Numbered from the stretch's first letter, positions 41,577 through 50,131 are shown. The stretch: DNA of 64,000 nt from Paenibacillus sp. ACRRY (GCF_022346995.1 NZ_JAKRNM010000008.1:62001-126000), one strand, 5' to 3'. Numbers and translations: made by a program. The notes: a model not told the origin generated them from the sequence alone.

Positions 41577-41858
41577 ATGAATGAACCTACGCTGAAGAAA
41601 GCGATGGATACGCTGGAGTTTTTAAGTCAAGATCGAGAGGCGCGTCGTTTGTATGAAGAGCGACAGAAGTATTTGCATGACGAAGCCTCAATGATTGAGT
41701 GGGCTACTGAAAAGGGGATAGCTAGAGGACTAGTGGAAGGTGAAAAAAGAAAGGCGATTGAGATTGCAAAAAATATGCTCTCGTTAGGAATCGAAGTTTC
41801 GGTTATCGCGAAGGCCAGTGGTTTGTCGGAATCTGAGGTAGAAGCGTTGAAAGATTAA
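41577..41858 (+). pseudogene. C-terminal fragment of an Rpn/PDDEXK recombination-promoting nuclease
   Basis: A 93-residue protein matching only the C-terminal part of Rpn-family (former YhgA-like transposase) proteins: TLEFLSQDREARRLYEERQK, IEWATEKGIARGLVEGE and MLSLGIEVSVIAKASGLSE. The PD-(D/E)xK nuclease domain is absent, and the 170 bp upstream do not encode it. It nevertheless has its own ATG with GAGGTG upstream and an intact frame, so it may still be expressed. Short C-terminal Rpn products translated from internal starts are known to inhibit the full nuclease, so a solo copy could be an antitoxin-like remnant rather than dead DNA. Confidence 0.7.
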
Positions 41859-42005
41859 AGTGAAGTTACAAATTACATTTACAGTTAGTGTTCACAATTG
41901 CAATTTACAGATATAGGTTCCAAGGAACAGTTTGCTCACATATCTAATTGTATAAGTAGAGTGGACTACTCGGAGATGAGTAAAAGTTAGGTAAAAGAAA
42001 AAAAA

Positions 42006-42047
42006 GCAATCGTTTGTCCAAACAGGATGAACGGTTGTTTTTATTTT
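42006..42047 (+). terminator. Rho-independent terminator
   Basis: CAATCGTT (42007-42014) pairs with the AACGGTTG near 42031-42038 with GTCC/GGAT inner pairing, followed by TTTTTATTTT. It ends the Rpn fragment transcript. Confidence 0.7.
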
Positions 42048-42064
42048 GGCGAAGCAGCTTCAAA

Positions 42065-42081
42065 CGTTTTACAGTAAAACG
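42065..42081. promoter_or_regulatory. Perfect 17-bp palindrome upstream of recQ
   Basis: CGTTTTAC-A-GTAAAACG is a perfect inverted repeat around one base, 179 bp before the recQ start. It has no T-tail and does not match the Bacillus LexA box, so its binding protein is unknown. Confidence 0.35.
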
Positions 42082-42259
42082 CGGTTGCTCATTCGGGGCT
42101 GGCCCGTTAAACTAAAGGGAGCGGCGTTTTGCTTGACGGACAAGTCATGAGAACGCCATTTTGTTGTCAAGGATGCGGCAATGGTGCTGTGTTCGGATGT
42201 CAGAATCGGATGGGACCAAGCTGGTGGATGAACACCAGTGACAAGTAAGGAGTCTTTAC

Positions 42260-44140
42260 ATGAGTGTGCAAGCACCAACTTTAGAAGAAGCGCAGGGTCT
42301 CCTGCAAAAATATTATGGCTATCCCGACTTTCGCGAGGGTCAAAAAAAGATCGTGTCCAGCCTGCTTGAATACGAAGATACGCTGGGCATTATGCCTACC
42401 GGGGGCGGGAAGTCGATCTGTTATCAGATTCCCGCTCTGTTATATCCGGGGCTTACGCTGGTCGTTTCCCCGCTTATTTCATTGATGAAGGACCAGGTCG
42501 ATGCACTGACGACCGCCGGCATTGCCGCCGCTTATATCAATAGTACGTTAAGCGGCAAAGAAGTGAATGATCGCATCCGCGCGGCGCAGCGCGGTGACCT
42601 GAAGCTGCTCTACGTCGCGCCGGAGCGACTGGAGCTGGACTGGTTCCGCGATGAGATGGGGCAGCTGCCCATCTCCTGCGTGGCTGTGGATGAGGCCCAC
42701 TGTGTATCACAGTGGGGTCATGATTTTCGGACAAGCTACCTGGCGGTAGCGCCGTTTGTGGACAGTTTGCCGGAGCGGCCGGTAGTTGCGGCCTTCACGG
42801 CGACGGCGACGCCAGAAGTTATGGGCGATATCCTGCGGCTGCTGCGTTTGCAAGACCCGCAGACGTATGTGACCGGACTTGGGCGTGATAATCTGGCGTT
42901 TAGCGTGCTGCGCGGCGAGAGCAAGAAGGACTTTGTCCTGAATTATGCGCGCGAGCATGCCAGCGAGCCGGGGATTGTGTACGCCGCGACCCGTAAAGAC
43001 GTGGACGATCTGCATCAGCGTTTGCTGCAGGCAGGCTTGCCGGCAGGGCGCTACCACGCGGGGATGACGGACGATGAACGGGCCCAGAGCCAGGAGCAGT
43101 TTTTGTACGATGATATCCGGGTGATGGTTGCTACAAATGCATTCGGGATGGGAATTGATAAATCCAACGTGCGTTACGTGCTGCATTACAGCATGCCGAA
43201 GAACATGGAGGCATACGTGCAGGAAGCCGGACGTGCGGGACGGGACGGAGAGCCGAGTCAATGTATTCTGCTGTTCGGAGCACAGGACATTATCACCCAG
43301 AAGTTTCTGATTGAGCAGAACCCGATGGAAGGCGACCGGAAACAAAATGATTATCGGAAGCTGCAGCAGATGGTGGACTACTGTTACACGACACGTTGTT
43401 TGCGCAGTGCGCAGCTGGATTATTTCGGTGAGGTTCACGAGGACAAGCCGTGCGGCATCTGCAGTTCCTGTACGGACGACCGCGAGCTGGTGGATATGAC
43501 AATTGATGCACAGAAAATCTTCAGCTGCATTCACCGCATGCGCGAACGATTCGGTGTATCTCTGGTGGCGTCGGTGCTCAAGGGCTCGCGTGCCAAGAAA
43601 GTACTGGAGTACGGCTTCGATTCTTTGCCGACCTATGGCGTGATGGGTAACCGCACGGAACGCGAAATTGCCGAGATCATCAACGTCATGGTATCCGAAG
43701 GGTATCTGATGCTGTCCGAAGGACAATATCCGGTCGTGCGCTTACAGCCGCTGGCGGTGGAAGTGCTGAAAGGCCAGCGTGAAGTGATGCAGCGTGTGGT
43801 TCGCAAGACGGCGGCCACGGCTTCAGGTACGAACTATGGCGGACGTCGGGGTCGCGATGCGATGCCATCGGCGGTCAACGAGACGGTATTCGAGCAGCTG
43901 CGCCTGATCCGGCGCGATTTGGCGGCGAAGGAGCATGTGCCATCGTATATTATTTTCAATGATGCAACGCTTCGCGAGATGAGTGTGGTATGTCCGCAGA
44001 CGGAACGTGACATGCTGATGATTAAAGGGGTCGGTGAGGTTAAGTACCGCAAGTACGGACTGCCATTCCTCGAGTTTTTCCAGAAGCAAACGGGCGAAGA
44101 AGTGGATACGGATGATGATGCCTTTTACGAGTATGAGTAA
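42260..44140 (+). CDS. recQ: RecQ family ATP-dependent DNA helicase
   Basis: 3'-5' DNA helicase of 626 residues for recombination and repair. Helicase motifs are GIMPTGGGKSICYQ (Walker A, Lys51), VDEAHCVSQWGHDFR (DEAH, 144-147), FTATATP and QEAGRAGRDGEPS. The zinc-binding Cys cluster CYTTRCLR/CGICSSC follows, then winged helix, and a C-terminal HRDC-like part with LRLIRRDLAAKEHVPSY. The start is ATG 42260, with AAGGAG upstream. It matches full-length bacterial RecQ. Confidence 0.95.
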   Translation: MSVQAPTLEEAQGLLQKYYGYPDFREGQKKIVSSLLEYEDTLGIMPTGGGKSICYQIPALLYPGLTLVVSPLISLMKDQVDALTTAGIAAAYINSTLSGKEVNDRIRAAQRGDLKLLYVAPERLELDWFRDEMGQLPISCVAVDEAHCVSQWGHDFRTSYLAVAPFVDSLPERPVVAAFTATATPEVMGDILRLLRLQDPQTYVTGLGRDNLAFSVLRGESKKDFVLNYAREHASEPGIVYAATRKDVDDLHQRLLQAGLPAGRYHAGMTDDERAQSQEQFLYDDIRVMVATNAFGMGIDKSNVRYVLHYSMPKNMEAYVQEAGRAGRDGEPSQCILLFGAQDIITQKFLIEQNPMEGDRKQNDYRKLQQMVDYCYTTRCLRSAQLDYFGEVHEDKPCGICSSCTDDRELVDMTIDAQKIFSCIHRMRERFGVSLVASVLKGSRAKKVLEYGFDSLPTYGVMGNRTEREIAEIINVMVSEGYLMLSEGQYPVVRLQPLAVEVLKGQREVMQRVVRKTAATASGTNYGGRRGRDAMPSAVNETVFEQLRLIRRDLAAKEHVPSYIIFNDATLREMSVVCPQTERDMLMIKGVGEVKYRKYGLPFLEFFQKQTGEEVDTDDDAFYEYE

Positions 44141-44649
44141 GTAAAAGGGCAAGGCTCCAATTCCGGAAATGTGCTTGTGAAATGATGGATGATGAATTTT
44201 GATTTGCGAATCGTGGATTGTGGATCGTGAACAGAACTTGAATCCAGTTGTTGGCGAGGCTATATGGGGTTGAAGTTTTTCGAGTGTCTCTATATGGTGG
44301 ACGAAACGAGATGGATTGTCTTTCATAAGGTGGACATTGCTTTAGAAGAAAGCGATGGTTGGCTTACACAGGATATGGTTCCGATGAGTGTCTCTGGGTC
44401 TACATGTAGTAGATTGGAGGGACCCGGGGACTGGATGTCTTTTTGAAAAGGGTGTCCACCCTTTGAAAGACAAAATTGGAATATGTCCATGATATGTGGA
44501 ATGGCTATTGATAGAGATTTAACACGAACAGCATCCGAGTCTGGGTGTCGATATAGGTTTACATGAACAGCATCCGGGGCTGGATGGCTGTGGCGCTTTA
44601 CTTTTACCAAAAAAATATGGTCTGGGTGTCCAGGCAAAGGTTGTGAACC
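44141..44649. other. 509-bp noncoding region with imperfect direct repeats
   Basis: Two copies of a roughly 24-bp unit starting GAACAGCATCCG (44526-44537 and 44565-44576) lie 39 bp apart with about four differences. Several GGGTGTC(C) words recur in this stretch, and the arms AAAGGG and CCCTTT form a short hairpin near 44447. Overlapping frames in both directions are short and have no ribosome site or family match, so I see no gene. A degenerate remnant or an RNA element is possible. Confidence 0.35.
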
Positions 44650-46659
44650 ATGAAGGTTATTCTCTCTACATTAAATGCAAAGTACATCCATACCTCGCTG
44701 GCTTTGCGGTGTCTGAAGGCGTACAGTGAGAAGGATTTTGATATTGAGCTGGCGGAGTATACGATCAAGGATCCCGTCATGAATATTGTGTCTGACCTGT
44801 ATCAGCGCGGCGCGGACGTGATTGGATTCTCGTGTTACATCTGGAACATTGAAGAGACAATCAAGGTTATTGATAACCTGAAAAAGGTTATGCCTGACGT
44901 GAAAATATTGCTGGGCGGGCCGGAAGTGTCCTACGACACGGAATATTGGATGAACCGGATTCCCAATGTTGATTTTATCGTCATGGGTGAAGGGGAAGAG
45001 ACGCTGCATCAGCTTCTGACGGAGCTGGAGGGAAGTAAAAAGTTCCATTTTGTGTATGGACTGGCCTACCGCAAAGGGGAAGAGGTCATCCTCATGCCAG
45101 GACGGCCGAAGGCGGATCTGAACGATCTGCCATCACCTCACCGATTTGAAGAGGATATCCCGGATCTCGGGAAACGGGTTGTTTATTTTGAAACCAGCCG
45201 GGGCTGTCCGTTCAGCTGTCAGTTCTGTCTGTCCAGTATTGAGGTCGGCGTGCGATATTACGATATTGAGCGGACGAAGTCGGACATTCTGTATCTGATC
45301 GAGAAGGGTGCGAAGCTGATTAAGTTTGTGGACCGGACATTCAACATTAAGCGTGATTACGCGATGGAGATGTTTAAATTCCTGATTGAGAATCATCAGG
45401 GGACCGTGTTCCAGTTTGAAATTACGGCTGATATCATGCGTCCTGAGGTACTCGATTATCTGGCAGAGAATGCGCCACCGGGCACGTTCCGGTTCGAAAT
45501 TGGGGTGCAGTCCACGAATGATCCAACGAATGAACTGGTGAAACGCCGCCAGAACTTTGCCAAGCTGAGCCGTACGGTGAACAAGGTCAAAGCCAGCGGG
45601 AAAATCGACCAGCACTTGGATCTCATCGCCGGATTGCCGGAGGAAGATTACAATACGTTCCGTAAGACGTTTAACGATGTATTTGCATTGGGGCCGGAAG
45701 AGCTTCAGCTCGGATTCCTCAAAATGCTGCGCGGTACCGGTCTGCGTTTGGATGCGGAAAAGTACAATTACACGTATATGGATCACGCACCGTATGAGAT
45801 TTTGGGCAGTGACGTGCTGCCATTCAGCGACATCGTGCGCCTGAAGCGGCTGGAGGATGTACTCGAGAAATACTGGAACGCTCACCGGATGGACCATACG
45901 CTGAAGTATCTGATGGAGCAGGAGTTCAACTCGCCGTTTGATTTCTTCCAGGCGTTCGGGGATTACTGGGAGGGTCAGGGCTGGCAGAAGATCGGCCACC
46001 AGCTCGAAGATCTGTTCACTCGTCTGCACAGCTTCCTGGAATCGCGGAACACACCGCATATGGATATCGTGCTCGGCCTGATGAAGCTGGATTATTTCCT
46101 CGGCCACAAATACAAACCACGCAAAATCTGGTGGGATGATGCGCTGGAGAAGGATCAGTGGGCGCTGTATATGAAAACGCTGGCTGAACGTCCCGAAGAT
46201 GTTCGCCTGCCACGCGTGGCCGGTGCCGCAGGCACGGCATGGCTGGAAAGCAGCGGCACAGGTGCGAGTGCCGCTGCGGGAAGTGCGGCTGCTGCCGGGG
46301 AAAACTCTGCCGCAGATGCGGCGGGTGTGATCGGCAGCGAAGCTGTTCAGTCCGCCGCGGACGGAACGGCGGACGGTGGGGACGGCAACGCTTCGCGTGC
46401 GTTGCCGATGACCTCGGCCATGACCGCACAGACGGTCATGGGTGCCCGAGCTTTCGCCGACCTTGGTCTCGGCGAAAAGGAACTGCAGAAGCACGCCGTT
46501 CTGGACGTGCTTCCGTTCCGGCTTGAGCGTGTGCTAGCTGGCGCCAGCCCGCTTGCCGCGAAAGGCCGGACGCTGCTGGTTGTTGTGTACCAGCAGCATG
46601 AAGACCAGCAGGCGCAGTATTACACGCTGCCGCTGGGAGAAGAAGCCGCTGCCATGTAG
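44650..46659 (+). CDS. B12-binding radical SAM protein (DUF4080)
   Basis: Cobalamin-dependent radical SAM enzyme of 669 residues. The N-terminal B12-binding domain (about 1-150) is followed by the iron-sulfur motif CPFSCQFC (Cys186, Cys190, Cys193) and the TIM-barrel, with GFLKMLRGTGLR and the C-terminal DUF4080 (from about residue 380). An Ala/Gly/Ser-rich insertion (about residues 533-585) of low complexity interrupts the DUF4080 region. The start is ATG 44650, with AAAGG upstream. The chemistry, possibly methylation or rearrangement, is unknown. It is followed by a stack of hairpins. Confidence 0.87.
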   Translation: MKVILSTLNAKYIHTSLALRCLKAYSEKDFDIELAEYTIKDPVMNIVSDLYQRGADVIGFSCYIWNIEETIKVIDNLKKVMPDVKILLGGPEVSYDTEYWMNRIPNVDFIVMGEGEETLHQLLTELEGSKKFHFVYGLAYRKGEEVILMPGRPKADLNDLPSPHRFEEDIPDLGKRVVYFETSRGCPFSCQFCLSSIEVGVRYYDIERTKSDILYLIEKGAKLIKFVDRTFNIKRDYAMEMFKFLIENHQGTVFQFEITADIMRPEVLDYLAENAPPGTFRFEIGVQSTNDPTNELVKRRQNFAKLSRTVNKVKASGKIDQHLDLIAGLPEEDYNTFRKTFNDVFALGPEELQLGFLKMLRGTGLRLDAEKYNYTYMDHAPYEILGSDVLPFSDIVRLKRLEDVLEKYWNAHRMDHTLKYLMEQEFNSPFDFFQAFGDYWEGQGWQKIGHQLEDLFTRLHSFLESRNTPHMDIVLGLMKLDYFLGHKYKPRKIWWDDALEKDQWALYMKTLAERPEDVRLPRVAGAAGTAWLESSGTGASAAAGSAAAAGENSAADAAGVIGSEAVQSAADGTADGGDGNASRALPMTSAMTAQTVMGARAFADLGLGEKELQKHAVLDVLPFRLERVLAGASPLAAKGRTLLVVVYQQHEDQQAQYYTLPLGEEAAAM

Positions 46660-46712
46660 GTGCAGCGGCCCATGAAGAAGCTGCATAGGCCGTTTGGCGG
46701 CATGCAGCGGAA

Positions 46713-46744
46713 GAAGCGCCACGGCTTTGCGGTCGTGGCGCTTC
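46713..46744. repeat. Strong 11-bp inverted repeat (hairpin 1)
   Basis: GAAGCGCCACG (46713-46723) pairs with CGTGGCGCTTC (46734-46744), loop 10 nt. No T-run follows, so it may act as an mRNA 3' end stabiliser or part of a structured RNA. Confidence 0.6.
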
Positions 46745-46752
46745 CCTATTGA

Positions 46753-46778
46753 GGTGCTGCCTGAATGAGAGCAGCACC
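46753..46778. repeat. 8-bp inverted repeat (hairpin 2)
   Basis: GGTGCTGC (46753-46760) pairs with GCAGCACC (46771-46778), loop 10 nt. It follows hairpin 1 by 8 bp. Confidence 0.55.
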
Positions 46779-46787
46779 TTACCCTTA

Positions 46788-46813
46788 CGCGGCTCGCCAT
46801 TGCACAAGCCGCG
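46788..46813. repeat. 7-bp inverted repeat (hairpin 3)
   Basis: CGCGGCT (46788-46794) pairs with AGCCGCG (46807-46813), loop 12 nt, then CTAATCTTTTCC. It could be a weak terminator. Confidence 0.5.
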
Positions 46814-46856
46814 CTAATCTTTTCCTTTTACAACAACCATATGTTCTGTAAGCATC

Positions 46857-46905
46857 GGAAGGTCGTCTGATTCCCCATGGGATGAGGAGGGGCCTTCCCT
46901 TTTTG
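46857..46905 (+). terminator. Rho-independent terminator (hairpin 4)
   Basis: GGAAGG (46857-46862) pairs with CCTTCC (46893-46898), with an inner CCCC/GGGG pairing, and a CTTTTT tail. It is in the right direction for the radical SAM gene. Confidence 0.7.
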
Positions 46906-47016
46906 TATTTTAAGATTTCGGTGAGTACTTACGGATTTTACTCCATTGAATACCCAAACAGAGAGAGCGATGAAAAACGTAATATTCGGATATTTTACTG
47001 CCCACCTATATTTCCA

Positions 47017-47631
47017 TTAAGACTGTTTGTCTAGATTGTACTTCTTCATAACTGAGTCACGAAATGTCTCGTACTCTAATAATTCATTAGAAGTGGCGGA
47101 TTGAGGCATACTGCTCTGACTGATCCCTTCCATGCTGAATTTCCCCCAGTTATCATTGATTAATCCATAGTCACCATAGGAGTTTCTTAGCAAAAAAAGA
47201 ACACTTCTATCCCCCTTCTGCAGTTCTACATAGTCATTAGCTGTGTATTTGAGGTCTCCCTTCAGACTGACAGGTTCAATGATTGTCAATTCGTTCTGAT
47301 CAGAAGGATAATCCTCGGGTTTCTTTAGTATTTGCTCAATCTTAATAGTTGTATTGGTGTGGAAGGACTGCATGATCCCATCATTAAATGTAGTAATGAC
47401 ATGCTCTCGATCCCTAAAGTCCTCTGTGGCATAACCAATGACGATTAGTTCAGCAAACGCATCCAACTTGTCTAGTTCACGTAAGGTTAATGAATTGGCC
47501 GAAAGGTTAACTACTTGTTGAATGGGCTCCTCCAGTTTCGACGAACTGTTTATATATGCGAGTGTACTAATAGAGACGGCCAGTACAAATAATACATAGA
47601 ATAGTAGATACTTTTTTTTGAAAAGAACCAT
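47017..47631 (-). CDS. Hypothetical membrane-anchored protein
   Basis: Unrecognised 204-residue protein. A basic start (MVLFKKKYL) leads into one helix (LFYVLFVLAVSISTLAYI), followed by an extracytoplasmic domain. The latter has LDAFAELIVIGYATEDF and LQKGDRSVLFLLRNSYGDYG. The start is ATG 47631, with GAAGGGATGAG upstream; an in-frame upstream ATG at 47697 would place extra residues ahead of the helix. It has no lipobox. It is the first gene of an AT-rich accessory stretch. Confidence 0.7.
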   Translation of the reverse strand: MVLFKKKYLLFYVLFVLAVSISTLAYINSSSKLEEPIQQVVNLSANSLTLRELDKLDAFAELIVIGYATEDFRDREHVITTFNDGIMQSFHTNTTIKIEQILKKPEDYPSDQNELTIIEPVSLKGDLKYTANDYVELQKGDRSVLFLLRNSYGDYGLINDNWGKFSMEGISQSSMPQSATSNELLEYETFRDSVMKKYNLDKQS

Positions 47632-47756
47632 GATCTCATCCCTTCGGTTACATGTAGTTTCCTTCCAAGAGTATTGCTTCATTTCTACTATACACATATC
47701 TGAAAATTATTGTAAATTTAATTATATATAAGTCAAAAGGATTCAAGGAGGGGCAT

Positions 47757-48323
47757 ATGAAAACCATCATTTATATGGTTAGGCATGCAGAATCGCCGTA
47801 TACGGAAGGAACGGAAAGAACGAGAGGACTTACTTTGAAGGGTAAAGGGAATGCAGCCCAAATAACAGAAATATTAAAGGATGAAGGAATACATACCATT
47901 ATCTCAAGCCCGTATGCACGAGCTGTCCTAACCTTGGAGGGGCTGGCAACAACGTTGGGAATAGACATTCAGATTATGGAGGACCTTCGGGAAAGGCATT
48001 TTTCAGATGATCATATTAGGGATGAAGAATTTATGCCTGCAACGAAGCGAATGTTTGAAGACCCCAAATATGCATTACCAGGAGGAGAGTCTAATACGGT
48101 TTGCCAGAACAGAGCTGTAAATGTGTTCAAGCAAATTCTAGAAGAGCACCAGGGGAAAAAGGTAGCTATTGGCACGCACGGACATGTCATGACGTTGATG
48201 ATGAATTACTTTGATGCAAGCTACGGCTTTGATTTTTCTAATCAAACCAGCAAACCCGATATCTATAAGCTTCAATTCGAAGGGATGCAATTAGAGCAAG
48301 TGACAAGGTTATGGGAAGCATAG
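47757..48323 (+). CDS. Histidine phosphatase family protein
   Basis: Branch of the phosphoglycerate-mutase/acid-phosphatase superfamily, 188 residues. The catalytic His10 lies in MVRHAES, with Arg and Glu in HTIISSPYARAVLT, the partner LRERHFS and His141 in GTHGHVMTL. The start is ATG 47757, with AAGGAGGGG upstream. It has no signal. The substrate (phosphosugar, nucleotide or protein phosphate) cannot be read from the sequence. Confidence 0.88.
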   Translation: MKTIIYMVRHAESPYTEGTERTRGLTLKGKGNAAQITEILKDEGIHTIISSPYARAVLTLEGLATTLGIDIQIMEDLRERHFSDDHIRDEEFMPATKRMFEDPKYALPGGESNTVCQNRAVNVFKQILEEHQGKKVAIGTHGHVMTLMMNYFDASYGFDFSNQTSKPDIYKLQFEGMQLEQVTRLWEA

Positions 48324-48387
48324 GGTAAAAGTAATTGGTAGGGAGAGAGAGTAGTCATTAGGTTGAACCAAGAGAGGGATGGTATGA

Positions 48388-49116
48388 ATGGAACAACAGG
48401 AATACGGCCGCTATTTACTAGCGATGGGCGGAGACGAATTTGAGCCAGAAGATGATGAAGAGGTTGAAGCAGACCATTTCTATGGATTATTTCAGTGGTT
48501 TATGTCAACGGGAGCAGGCGTTGAACGGGTGTTTGAGCCGATTCCAGAAGGCCAGCTTTTCCTGGACAAGATTCGTCTGATCTATGAGATGTTGAATCCA
48601 GAGGATTTCGCCGGCGAATATGTGCCAGGTTATTTCAATGGTGGGAATGAGGATGCTTCCGAGGACACATTGCGTAGTCTGGGGGAGGAGTTAATTCTAA
48701 GATTGAAGATCTTATTCTCCAAGGTACCGGAGGATGACGAAGCAACGGACGCAGCTAAAGAAGCATTTGGGGCTTTGTCATGTATAGAGGAAGTTGTTGT
48801 ATTACAGCCAGGCGAAATTGGCAAGTTAGAGCAAAGGTTGATTCAAGGTGCGGATGAAGAGGATAGCGAGGTTGTTTACGAAGCGCTCGGAGATCTTCTT
48901 CGCTCGCGTAGCGATTACAACGAAAATATCGAGCTTTTGAGTGAAGCATACTATTCCATCGCATGCGACTATTGGGTAGCCTATTACTTGCAGTGGCCCC
49001 GTTATCAAGGTTTGCAGGAGGCAGAAGACTGCCTTTATCCATACTTTGAGCTATATCGCTATGGCTATAATCTACATTGGACACAGAATAAGCTATTTAT
49101 TGGTAAACGCTCATGA
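48388..49116 (+). CDS. Acidic hypothetical protein
   Basis: Unrecognised 242-residue cytoplasmic-looking protein, strongly acidic (for example FEPEDDEEVEAD near the N-terminus), with an alpha-helical pattern. Motifs such as DYWVAYYLQWPRYQG and DCLYPYFELYRYG are aromatic-rich. The start is ATG 48388, with GAGAGGGAT upstream. Its stop overlaps the next start (ATGA). Such acidic two-gene pairs are common among immunity-like and contact-toxin defence genes, but no family match is visible, so this is only a possibility. Confidence 0.7.
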   Translation: MEQQEYGRYLLAMGGDEFEPEDDEEVEADHFYGLFQWFMSTGAGVERVFEPIPEGQLFLDKIRLIYEMLNPEDFAGEYVPGYFNGGNEDASEDTLRSLGEELILRLKILFSKVPEDDEATDAAKEAFGALSCIEEVVVLQPGEIGKLEQRLIQGADEEDSEVVYEALGDLLRSRSDYNENIELLSEAYYSIACDYWVAYYLQWPRYQGLQEAEDCLYPYFELYRYGYNLHWTQNKLFIGKRS

Positions 49117-49400
49117 GTACAGAAGAATATATTCAAGACATATTACAGGCGATCATTGAAAAAATACAAATCATAGTTAACGATCGAAGTAAGCAATCCT
49201 TCGGCTCCTTGGAGTATCTCTTGAACCATATGATAGATTATCGGAATCGTAAACAATATTTGTCAAACGAATGGCCTATCAACACACCCCGTTGGCTAGG
49301 GGAATACGGAAATACACCGGAGGAAGAAGAGGTTTGTTCAGACATCCACAGATTGCAGTTATACATTGCTGAAAAGTTAAAGGGTGGATGGGGAAAGTAA
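49113..49400 (+). CDS. Small hypothetical protein coupled to the preceding gene
   Basis: Unrecognised 95-residue protein, helical, with EYIQDILQAIIEKIQIIV and LEYLLNHMIDYRNRKQYL. The ATG (49113) overlaps the stop of the acidic gene by 4 bp, so the two are translationally coupled. It has no signal. It may form a complex with its partner. Confidence 0.62.
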   Translation: MSTEEYIQDILQAIIEKIQIIVNDRSKQSFGSLEYLLNHMIDYRNRKQYLSNEWPINTPRWLGEYGNTPEEEEVCSDIHRLQLYIAEKLKGGWGK

Positions 49401-49558
49401 GATTTACACATTCCATTGCATAAAGTCGAATGCTTTGAGGGGACCTGCCATAAGGTACTGTCATGTAGTTTAATTGGAAGGAAAGATCAAAAGAGGATTT
49501 TCTCTAAATTGCATAATTGGTGGGTCCCAGTTACAACACAGAAAATGAAAGGATAGAT

Positions 49559-50131
49559 ATGAACAAAAAAAGAGGGACGATACTTTTGTTCGCTGTACTT
49601 ATCTTAGCCGTTATATTCATTTATCAATACTACATGTCAAACTATACCAATGAGGGCATAACGGACAAGGTTTTGAATCAAGATGGGTATACAGTCACAC
49701 TACGATCAGAACATATTCCAGTCGAAATTTTTGTGAAGCCAGAATGGATTACCTTTAAAGTAAATGATCCAATGAAACAAGATATCCGTGTAGCAGAGCT
49801 TCACAACAATAATCTGTTGTTGGATGTGCTGAACAGAGGCAGCGATATTTATTTTACGTTTAAAACTACGTTTAATATGGAGAATCCCTCCGGAGTGTTC
49901 ATATATAATGGTATTTTTCATGAGGATGGAATCTCTACTTACAGTTCAGGGAATGTGAGATTGTTCGATAAGAACATGAAAGAATTCTCCGTAGGTCAGA
50001 CAGGTGTTGGTCCGGGCGCGTCATTCTCTTTTGGAATCGATCCAGAAGAACAGAAGCTTATACGAGAAGGGTTCTACGTGAAGTACGATGATTTTAACGT
50101 CTATAATTATGTGAAGGACAGCTTCAAATAG
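49559..50131 (+). CDS. Hypothetical secreted or anchored protein
   Basis: Unrecognised 190-residue protein. The N-terminal MNKKRGTILLFAVLILAVIF then IYQYY is a single hydrophobic anchor or uncleaved signal, followed by a soluble beta-rich part (DGYTVTLRSEHIPVEIFVK, YFTFKTTFNMENPSGVFIY). The start is ATG 49559, with AAAGGATAG upstream. It resembles in architecture its neighbours at 47017 and 50743. Confidence 0.68.
   Translation: MNKKRGTILLFAVLILAVIFIYQYYMSNYTNEGITDKVLNQDGYTVTLRSEHIPVEIFVKPEWITFKVNDPMKQDIRVAELHNNNLLLDVLNRGSDIYFTFKTTFNMENPSGVFIYNGIFHEDGISTYSSGNVRLFDKNMKEFSVGQTGVGPGASFSFGIDPEEQKLIREGFYVKYDDFNVYNYVKDSFK

Larger units (their letters stand above)
41859..42259. other. 401-bp intergenic region before recQ
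   Basis: It contains a terminator (42006-42047) and a perfect 17-bp palindrome (42065-42081). No gene with a ribosome site was found; the minus-strand frame here is not convincing. The promoter of recQ must lie in the last 180 bp, but no strong pair of boxes was seen. Confidence 0.5.
46660..47016. other. 357-bp region with four consecutive hairpins
   Basis: After the radical SAM stop codon lie 46713-46744 (11-bp stem), 46753-46778 (8-bp stem), 46788-46813 (7-bp stem) and the terminator at 46857-46905. No coding frame with a ribosome site is supported. The final part (46906-47016) shows nothing recognisable. Confidence 0.6.

Noticed and set aside
42707..43726. 339-codon open frame on the minus strand inside recQ
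   Set aside because: It lies wholly opposite the well-supported RecQ gene, is rich in His/Leu/Arg typical of antisense frames, and has no ribosome site or family match.
44264..44637. Overlapping short frames on both strands before the radical SAM gene
   Set aside because: Neither has a ribosome site or recognisable family; they arise from the repeat-like sequence of that region.
45133..46494. 453-codon open frame on the minus strand inside the radical SAM gene
   Set aside because: It is antisense to a clear radical SAM enzyme with its motifs intact; the composition is typical of a shadow frame in GC-rich coding sequence.
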